From NCBI GenBank assembly GCA_023078685.1, contig JALGAS010000006.1:3844001-3908000 (forward strand): a stretch of 64,000 nucleotides of DNA, written 5' to 3'. Both the position numbers and the translations under genes were made by a program. This DNA is from Neopestalotiopsis rosae. Lineage: Eukaryota; Ascomycota; Sordariomycetes; Amphisphaeriales; Sporocadaceae. A model generated the notes under the pieces. It saw only the letters and a program-made list of their open reading frames with translations, was not told where the DNA came from and made no database searches. Shown one piece after another: positions 34,639 to 43,500 of the stretch (its first letter is position 1; each line of letters starts with the position of its first letter).

Positions 34639-35149
34639 ATGCGGTCCAACGTCTTTGCTCTCTTGTCGCTCGTGGCTGTGGCCCTCGCTGCCCCCCTAGC
34701 TGAGCCTGTCCGCGGTAAGATTCACTTTATCCTCTTGACTGGTTAGCATCTGAGACAAGGATTAATTCTCCATAGCCGACCAAGATGCCATCCAGGAGTA
34801 CAACAAGCGTGCTCCTGTTGATGAGGACGCCATTCAAGAGTATAGCAAACGCGCAGATGAAGATGCCATCCAGGAATACAGCAAGCGAGCGGATGAAGAT
34901 GCCATCCAGGAGTACAATAAGCGCGCCGATGAGGATGCCATTCAAGAGTACAGCAAGCGTACCCCTGTTGATGAAGACGCTATCCAGGAGTATTCCAAGC
35001 GTGCGGATGAGGATGCTATCCAAGAGTACAACAAGCGTGCGGATGAAGATGCAATTCAAGAGTACAGCAAGCGGGCCGACGAGGACGCTATTCAGGAGTA
35101 TAGCAAGCGATCCCCCATTGATGAGGACGCCATTCAGGAGTACTCCTAA
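34639..35149 (+). CDS. Kex2-processed tandem-repeat peptide precursor (dikaritin/UstA-like RiPP candidate)
   Basis: Secreted precursor of 149 residues from exons 34639-34714 and 34776-35149. Residues 1 to about 18 are a signal peptide (hydrophobic core FALLSLVAVALA). After a short leader come ten tandem units of 12 or 14 residues with the invariant core DAIQEY followed by Ser or Asn. Nine units end in Lys-Arg; the last ends at the stop codon. Most units start ADED (the first ADQD), while units 2, 6 and 10 start APVDED, TPVDED and SPIDED. Third-position DNA differences between units leave the peptide unchanged, implying selection on the protein. Kex2 cleavage and basic-residue trimming would release many copies of about 10-12 residues. 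Next to a UstYa-like gene, a Tyr-containing repeat core fits a dikaritin cyclopeptide. A secreted unmodified repeat peptide is the main alternative. Confidence 0.9.
34776..35149 (+). repeat. Ten tandem 36/42-bp coding repeats
   Basis: In-frame units encoding the core DAIQEY[S/N] plus Lys-Arg. Seven units are 36 bp, two are 42 bp, and the last one is cut short by the stop. The DNA copies differ mainly at silent sites, so homogenisation is not recent. Confidence 0.95.
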
Positions 35150-35484
35150 GCACGTAGCTGGGTCATACTTGTGACACACGAGACCTTCGGATTGTAGTGG
35201 CGGGGTATGGCGTCTAGTTCTTCGGGTCTTTTCTCAGCAGCAGTATGCATAAACCGAAACAGAGAATGCGTTAACCCAGAATGATTGCTCCGATCCTGTC
35301 ATGACACCAAAATGTATGCGATTGAGTGAAAATCTGAATATGTATAGCGACGCAAGAATACAATGGTGTGATTGACTTTTGCTGTAGATCATATATGTAT
35401 AGGGAGTCGGCAATCTCAAAAAGCCATTCATATATGACAGGACAGGAGCTCGTTGAGCACTTGTGCTTTCATTCCTTGTCTCGT
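35150..35484. other. Intergenic region
   Basis: Convergent 3' flanks of the precursor and nucleotidylyltransferase genes; nothing else seen. Confidence 0.35.
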
Positions 35485-36639
35485 CTACTTTTTCCTATCC
35501 CTTATAAACTCGACGAGTTTTGCAGGACTCATTGCGATATCCCGAACGGCATCCTCTAGGTTTTCCACATTCATCTCCTTGATCAGACGTCTTAGAGCTG
35601 TCGAGCTTATGCCCGGGTCGAGCTGCGGCTTGTCACACTGAACGAACCATATCCGATATTCCAGGTTTACGCCACTCCGACAGACAAAGACTTTGCTCTT
35701 GTCGTCAACGGCCGCCTTCTGCCCGTCTTGGCCCTGATCCTGCTGCGTAGCGGCTTCGTGTCCAAGACTCGGTAGACCCCCAGGCCCCCTGACCAGATCC
35801 CAGCCCGTGAACCCATTCAAAGTCAAGAGATCCTCGCCAATCTCCCTCTCTTCTTCCTCTCCCTCCGGCAACTCCGCATCACCGTCCTTCACCACGAAAT
35901 CCGCCCCGCGACAGACATTACTCGTCACCACGCCGTGCATGCCCGACCGCTGCGGCCGCTCCCGGCGCACGTAGTCAGGGCCCAGGAGCTCGACGTACTC
36001 GACGTCGAAGCCGTCGTCGGCGCAGGCGCGCAGCAACTTCGGGTGCACCTCCCACCACGCGCCCAGGTCCGCGGGGAAAAGCCAGACCCCGGCGCGGACC
36101 AGGTCGTCGGGCACGCCGTCCCGCACCAGCTCGAGCCGCTGCTCGAGGGGGAGGTGTAGTTCTTTTTGCTCCTCCTCGTCGTCGTGGTTATGGTTTGTGC
36201 TGCTGCCCCGTCCCGTTCTGGCGGAGCTCCTGCCACGGCCGCCCTTGCCTCTGCCGCGTCCTCGAGGGTATTTCGTTGCTTGGGCCTCCATGGCGGCGCG
36301 GCGGGCTTTGCGCTCGATCCAGTACTCAGCGTGAGGAATGACAATGAGGGCAACAGCATTCAGGTCATCGTCGTCCGCCGCCGACGACGACGTAGATGCC
36401 TTGGTATTGGAAAAGACATGGTCGATCAAGGCCAAGTGGCCGACGTGCGGGGGGTTGAACGAGCCAATGTAGTAGATGATGCGGTTCTTGCAGCCCTTTC
36501 TGAGCGTCGCGACTGGTGGTGTAGTAGCCGACGCTGACCCTTGTCCAAATGGTCTGATGGGCTGACCTCGGCTCCAGGCCTGGTTTATGTATTTCTCCAA
36601 GGGCTCAGTTTCGCCCGACTTTGATCTGAAAAAGTTCAT
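35485..36639 (-). CDS. Nucleotidylyltransferase-fold protein (NMNAT/cytidylyltransferase-like)
   Basis: Single-exon protein of 384 residues. The nucleotide-binding HxGH motif is present as GSFNPPHVGHL (about residues 59-69), and the C-terminal ISSTALRRL matches the ISSTxxR triphosphate-binding motif of NMN adenylyltransferases, so ATP-dependent nucleotidyl transfer is likely. Two insertions are unusual: an Arg/Gly-rich stretch (GRGRGKGGRGRSS, about 126-140) and an acidic loop (PEGEEEEREIGED). A 40-residue N-terminal extension precedes the fold. It may be a divergent nicotinamide-nucleotide adenylyltransferase or an uncharacterised fungal paralogue. It ends 336 bases from the precursor gene tail-to-tail and is probably not part of the RiPP set. 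Confidence 0.8.
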   Translation of the reverse strand: MNFFRSKSGETEPLEKYINQAWSRGQPIRPFGQGSASATTPPVATLRKGCKNRIIYYIGSFNPPHVGHLALIDHVFSNTKASTSSSAADDDDLNAVALIVIPHAEYWIERKARRAAMEAQATKYPRGRGRGKGGRGRSSARTGRGSSTNHNHDDEEEQKELHLPLEQRLELVRDGVPDDLVRAGVWLFPADLGAWWEVHPKLLRACADDGFDVEYVELLGPDYVRRERPQRSGMHGVVTSNVCRGADFVVKDGDAELPEGEEEEREIGEDLLTLNGFTGWDLVRGPGGLPSLGHEAATQQDQGQDGQKAAVDDKSKVFVCRSGVNLEYRIWFVQCDKPQLDPGISSTALRRLIKEMNVENLEDAVRDIAMSPAKLVEFIRDRKK

Positions 36640-37545
36640 TGCAATGTATCAGAACGACGAATAGCCTACCAAAGGCCGTTGGGCGTGTACTCCAAGTTGC
36701 AGAGGATGATGCAAAGAAAGACAGCAAGTCGCCTCAGAAACCAGACATGCACGGAAATATGTTGATAAAGAAGGAAAAGTGAATGGTCAACTGCTTTCTT
36801 CTGTCCGTTGTCTCCTTCAAGACACCGCGACACCTTGGGAGTCATGGCTAAGATCATGTTGGTGCCTTGACTAATAACCTTGCAGGGAAAGATTGACTTT
36901 CCTGTACATGGCTGCCTGCAAATGGTGGGGCATGAGGATTATAAGTGCTGACGGTCAGGTACCAACCTGCAACCATAAATCAAGCACTTTCTTTCACTTG
37001 CGATACGAAGCACATCTCATCCATTCTGCAGTAAAATTTTATAGTATATTATTTTCTTAGTAGTTTCTTTGCAATTTATCGTACTTCATTCTCTGCGCGG
37101 CTCACTAAACGAGCGAAAAAAAGGCCCCTCTCATTATGCCTGACTATGCAAAAATACAAAGGAAATAATAAAAAAAAAGACGTCTCAAATACACTCAAGA
37201 GGCAGCAAAAAGCCATTTGTGCTCGAAAGAGTATTCGCTGATTGCCAATTTGTTTTGCGATTAGATATCGCGTGAAGTCGTGTTTGTGCTTTTTGAAAAA
37301 TTAGGTCATAGTCGCTATGCAGTGCGAAAAGCAAATACATGCGGTGTAATGGGTATCAATCTAGCTCGCAGAATGGGTATAGCCAATCGATGTGGGCACA
37401 TCGCAGGGACAAGGCATCAACTAGGCCGTCATAGACCGAATTGATCTCATCCTTTTTCCGTTTTTTCTTCTTACAAAAGAGAGTTATATAGTAGAGCTGG
37501 CGCCTGCTTGATGACTCGGCTCTTGAGGACCTGACATTTGGCAGT
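36640..37545. other. Intergenic region
   Basis: Upstream of the nucleotidylyltransferase gene and 3' of the large coiled-coil gene. It is A/T-rich around 37020-37200 with an A-run, and no gene is seen. Confidence 0.35.
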
Positions 37546-40500
37546 CTAGTCATCAAAGAAACCAGCATCATCAAAGTCTTCAATGTGGCTGGCATCGATA
37601 TCATAGCCGCTTGGTCCCGCCATGGGGGGCGTTACCGGCTCTTCTGGATCGGGCATGCGTCTAGGGGGCGTGCCAGGCATGGGAAGCTTTTCCGATTGTC
37701 GTGCAGTCAAAGATGAGCCTCGATCACGATTGGCAAACTGCTCGGCGGTGAATCGGCGCCCAGTAGTGCCAAAAGCAGTGGGCTGTGGCTTGCTCTGTTC
37801 CGCGGGTGGAGTGTTTCGCATGCCTGATGCCGGCGGCGTCATGAGACCAGAGAGGAGACTGTTTTGAGATGCAGGAGCTCGCTTGCTTCGTGAGGGAGTT
37901 TGATTTCTTCCTGCAGAAGGCGACGAGAGCATGCTCGACAGGTTGTTCAGGGCAGGCTGGTTTCCTTTGCGCCAATTGCCCCAAGCAGCAGCCAAAGGAC
38001 CTACAGCTTGAGCAACCCGAGGTGTAGCTGCGCCCTTGATGGCGGCCGCAAGCTCAGGTAGATTAATGGCTGAGCCACCATTGAGTGCCCTTTCGCGTTC
38101 TTGCTCCTCCATTTGGAGGTTAGCCTTGAGGCGAATCGTTGCGTCCTTGACAGCCTCTCTGTCGTACTCCTCGGCCGAAAGAGCTGCAATGATGTCTTGG
38201 AGATCACTGTGTCTCACGGCCAAGAGCTCGCGAAGCCAGGTAATCTCATCATCGCGCTTGGTGATCTTGACTTCGGCCTCGGGGTCAAGTGTAGATACCT
38301 TTTGCTCAAGCTCCTCAATGTGCTGCTCTCTTGCCTGAAGCTGTTCCTGCAAGACCATGATGGACTCGCGGAGTGCTTGAGGAGAAATCTTTTCTGGAAG
38401 CTGCATAGCCTGGCCAACGGCTTGCGGTTTAGCATCAAGAGAAGCGGGAGACAGAACAGGTTCTGATGCACCTGCAGCCTTGGCGGCTTGAGCTGCAGCC
38501 TTGGCAGCCTCTTGAGCGATCTGTACCTTTTCTTCAAGATGCACAACCCGATCTTGGAGGTGCTCCACCTTGGATGTAGACAGGCTGAGACGCTCCAAGA
38601 GGTTCGACTCGTTGCGCTGAGCATCCTCGGTCCTGTTGCCGAGTTCACGTTCATATCGGGTTTGGAGGTCCTCCATCTCGCTCTGGTGTTTAGCCAACAT
38701 GGCCTCGAGGCTGGCGGCGCTCGTCTCCTGTGCCTCCTCGAGCATCATGTCGTGGTGGGCCTTGGCTGTCTCGGCATCCATCTTGACTTGGTCAATCTGG
38801 CTGCGGAACTTGGCAACCTCCTCCTCAATGACCATTTCGTGTTGGTGCTTGTAGCTCTCGGCAGCCAAGCCGGCTTGGGAGAGCTCATTGCGTAGTACAT
38901 TGATCTCTTCCTCAAGTGCAGCGCGCACCTCATTCACCTGCTTGTTGGCAGCGTCAAGGTCCGCTTGGGTAGAGGTGCGTGCTCGGTGAACCTCGGTAGC
39001 AGCCACCTCGCGGGCCTCCTTGGCTTCGCGCTGGAAGTGTAGAGCAGTCGTCTGAATCTTGTGGTTTTCAGTGCGGAGCTCACCGAGAAGGGTTTCCAAG
39101 CGCTTGCATTCGGCAACAGCCCTCATACCGGCACGCTCTCCGCCTTCAAGTCTCTCAAGCTCTGCCTCGAGTCGCTCACGAGTTCTCGACTCGGCCTGAA
39201 GTCTGGCATCCAGGACCTCTTGGCGGGCAATGAGAGCCTGTTCCTTCTTGAGACGGCGGCTATTCTCCTCGGTGATTTCACGAACGGCATGAGCCATGTC
39301 ATCTTGCATGGATACAAACTTGACTCGCCAGTTTTCGCGAACCTTTTCAGTTTCTGAGAGCTGAACGCTGAGGGTATCAATGACCTTGCGGAGGTGCTTG
39401 GACTCGTCAACAGCAGTGATCAAGTCATCAGTCTGCCGGCGCGCCGAGTCACGAGCATGCTCAGCCTCGGAACGCCAGTGGCGTGCCTCTTGCCTAGCCG
39501 CGCGAAGCTCGTCGTCGGTGGCGTTTAGGCGGTTGGTGAGATCAATCTGGGTCTTGTCGGAATTGTGTTGAGCGGCTTCGAGAAGCGAAAGTCGCATAGC
39601 ACTCTTGCCAGCAACCTGCTCCACAGCCCGAATCTTTTGCTCACGCTCCTCGACCACTGCGCGGAGACGATCTTCCTCCTCGGAAGAGATGCGGAGAAGG
39701 CGTTGGATCTCTGATAGTCGATCCTCTGCCTCCCGTCTGCCGTGCAGCTCATTGTCAGTCTTTTGCTCCTGGTGTCGGAGACGTTCCTCGAGATCATGAA
39801 CTCGCTGATCGTAAACGCTGCGGTTCATGATTTCCACCTCAATCTTGGTCTCGGCCTGGTCGAGTTGACGTCGCAGCTCAAATGACCGGTCCTCGACCGC
39901 TCGTCGCATGTCAATCTCGCTCTCCAGTCTTCCGCTCTGATCTCTGAGACGCTGTTCAAGCTCGAGAATGGTGGCCTGCATCTCGGCCATCTTCTTGGTA
40001 GCTTCTTCGTCATCTTGGACAACAGGCGGCGGCGTTGGTGGCATGCGGTTCTGCACGGCTGCTTCAACCACATTGCGCAAGTCTTCAGCGGGGAAGTCGA
40101 CACGTAGAGATTGGTTGAGCTGCTCTCTCATATCCTGGAGCTCCTTAAGAACAGAGGCATTGTCAACCGAGCTGGTGGGTTCAGTCTGTTCCATGACCGA
40201 CTGGAGTGCACGGCTGGCATGATGCTGGTTCATGGCCTCCATGACGGCAAAACGGATTTGCTCCATCTTTCTGTTTCGTTGAGGGCTCATGGACTTTCGT
40301 GTCATGGGTACCTCATCATCCTCGTCATCTGCATCACTTTCTTGAACTTCGGCAGAGGCGCTGCGACGGTCGCTGCGTCGTTCGTGACGGCTCGATGGTG
40401 TCCGTCCCGCCATGGTCAGCAGAGCCTGCTGAATGGTAGCCAGGCTCTTCTCGAGTGGATCCAGGCGATCGCCCAACATTTCGCCAACAAGATCCTGAAC

Positions 40501-43500
40501 ATGGCCATTGAAAAAGTGAACACGATCCTCAAGCTTGTCTTGCTCGTCGGCAGCAAAGGCCCGGTCCCATTCCTCATCTTCGGTGATGTTGCCACCACCG
40601 AGATGGTGCACAGGTCCGTCAACTTCATAAGGAGGGGAGGCGCGGCTGCGAGGACGTGCGACAAAGGGATCGTCAAACTCGTCCTCCTCGAGCAATGCAG
40701 GACCAGGCTCCAAAGGCAACTGCCGGTACGGGTGTGGGCTTGGGCTTCGTCCCTCGCTTCTTCCCATGTGTTCCTGGTGTGGCAGGCGCAGCGGTGAAAA
40801 CTTTGGAATGGCAGCAAGGGAGACAGTCCGCACAGGGCTTCTTGGGCGACGCCACGATGGTACTGGTGCCGGTGCTGGTGCCGGTGATACCTTGCGATTG
40901 ACTCCCATGGTAGGATCAGTCTCCTTCATGTGTTGCATCACAGCATCAATCTCCTCAAAGGTCAACTCATGTTCTTGACTAGACTCCTCAGCCTCTTCAG
41001 GAACAGTCGCAGGAATAGCTGCAATGGCTGGCGGGCTGTGAGGCGAGGGGATGGATTCATTGAAGCTCTGGAGCTCTGAAGCCCCATTGGCAGTTTCAGG
41101 CACTGGGACTTCCTCTTCATCCTCGTCAGATACAGGCGAAGGCGACTTTGCGAAACTCGATTCGCCAAGTTCTCTGTGGACGGGCACTGGCGGTGGGGGC
41201 GGTGAGGCAAATCGAGATGCCCCAAGTCCTTGACGTGGAGCCGCGGCAGCAAAGCGAGAGCCGGCCAGGCCAGACTTTGCAGGCTGCACGGGCTCCGGAG
41301 TGGGCTCACGGAGCACCGTGGTCGTGTCGGTCTCGACAGCGCGAAGCTCTGGACCTGGAGTTGGCGAGGCGCCACGATCTTCCTCGCTCTCTTCAGGTTG
41401 GACCATTGGTGGAGGCGGAGCCTTGAACAGTGGCTCAAAAGGTGTCGCCACGGGGTTAGGAGCGCCAAAAGTAAAGCCGCCAGGCATGAACGGCTCAGCA
41501 GCGGCAGAGAGACCTCCCGAAAGAGTCTTTTCGTGGCTGTGACCCATCTCAAAATCGCCGAATGGTCTGGCATTGTTGAAATCCTGAACATCCGACTCGT
41601 TCCTGAATTCGAAAGGAGCCCAATTGATTTGGTCCTGCTCAGGAGACGTTGCCGACGGACTCGTGGTTGTCTTGGTGTCGTGCAACTCGGATGGGACCTT
41701 AGCATCCGTGGACTCGGAAAGAACAGTGGAATCCAGGGTAGTGTCGCCAATCGCATCGTTATCTTCATCTTCGGCCTCTGGCTTGTCTTCTTCAGCCACC
41801 TCGTCCTGTACAGCGGTGGTGGCTTGAGCAGCCATGAAGGCTTCAGGCTCTGGAGTCGGTTCGGCAAAGCGAGGCACCTCATCGCCATCATCCACATCGT
41901 CTCTAAACTTTTTACCGCGACGGCTGATATCCGATGGACGACCGTCCTTATCGAAACGCTCAACGGGCTCGACAGTCGGCACGGGGGTGGGCGACTTGTG
42001 GCGGCTTTCAGGACGAACAATCGGGATGGCTTTGCTCTTCTTCCCCTTGGCTGAGAATCCGGTATCGTCAAATTTCAGATCAATACTGCCAAAGATGGAG
42101 CCGTGGTGATTATCCGAGTTGTGAACAGAAGCAGCAGCGCTTGTCACTGAGCCAGAAAAGACTGATGGCTGGAACGAAGGAGCAACTGGATTGAACTTTG
42201 GAGCGGCAGCCGAAAAGTTAAAGTCACTCTTGGCGGGTAGAGTGAACTCGCTCTTGGGAGGGAACGAGAACTCGCTCTGGCCAGGGGAGAAGACGGGCGC
42301 AGCAGCATTGATCCTGCCCTTGGAAGAGGAAGTTGACGGTACACTGAAATGACTCGATGTCGACGCCTGGAAAGCAGTTGGCTGGAACGAACTTGCAGTG
42401 GGTTGGAAGCTGCTGGCGCCAAAATTGAACTGGCCAGGAACGAAATTGCTGGTAGGGTTGAATTTGAACTCTGTGGCATTAGCATTGAGCTTTGTCAACG
42501 ACGGCTTGCTGGTATGGCTTGAGCGGCGCGATGATGGCTTGTCGCCATTGAAGGACCTGGCGTCGGCCCACGGATTGCTAGTCGTGGAGATGGAACGATC
42601 ATGCATATTGTTCACCAGTCCAAAGGTTGAGAGAGGAGTTCCGAGGTTGCTTGGATTCGTCTCGACCTCGTAGGATTCATCACCCTTTTGCTCCTTGACC
42701 GTAAGTAGCCGGCTAGTCGTGGAGTCACCTGCGCTGTCCCGAGCTTCGTCGCTATCAAAGAATGGCTTCTGTGTGAGCGAGTGTCCACGGCTGTGGGGTC
42801 GAGGATGGTGCAGCACAGGGCCCTCATTCGGATCATTACCAAAGTTGCCAAAGTGGACAGAGGGCCCACCAGGCTGTCCGGGCAGAGGAACCTGAGCTGG
42901 GTCGACCACACCATAGGCGTTCTTGTCAGGTTCTTGATGAGGGCTGTAGTCTTCATGCTCGAGTTGCTCACGGAATTGCTCCTCCAAATGATACTCAGCA
43001 TCATCAATCTCCCGCTGCAGACTTGCGCTAGCATTGTGCTTGATAAAGTGAGCAGGCTCTGGTGTCTTGGAGGGACTCCGATCTTCGTAGGGATTGCTCT
43101 GAGTTTCCTCTTCTTCGCGGAGATCCTGGAGACGCGGAGACGCTCGTGCCGAATCCTGGCGTTGCAGCTGCTGGTGGGGCAACATGGGATATTGCAACGA
43201 CTGATGGCGTTGATGCAGGCCCAGTGGCGATGGTGTGCCTTCATGATGGAATGGCGATGTAGGAGAAACCAATTGGCTCAGGTTCATGATGGATGGCGAG
43301 CCAGCACGGTGAAGCTGTTGCTGCAGCAGCATGTCCCGAGGGGAGAACCCATGCGGCGAGGGTTGGCCAGAAAAGTGGAATGGAAGCTCATTTGGAGAAA
43401 TCGAAATTGATGCCCGAGGATTGAATTTGCCTTGCAGGCCAGCAAAGGATAGCGGCGAGGCCATGGATGGTATAGTAGGACTTTGCGTAGCCGAAGTGCC

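Noticed and set aside
34776..35149. Regularly spaced DNA repeats that could suggest a CRISPR array
   Set aside because: Units are contiguous in-frame codons in a eukaryotic gene, without unique spacers.
34727..35179. Minus-strand open frame of 150 codons opposite the repeat precursor
   Set aside because: It is a shadow of the repeats; the plus strand has the signal peptide, intron and Lys-Arg spacing.
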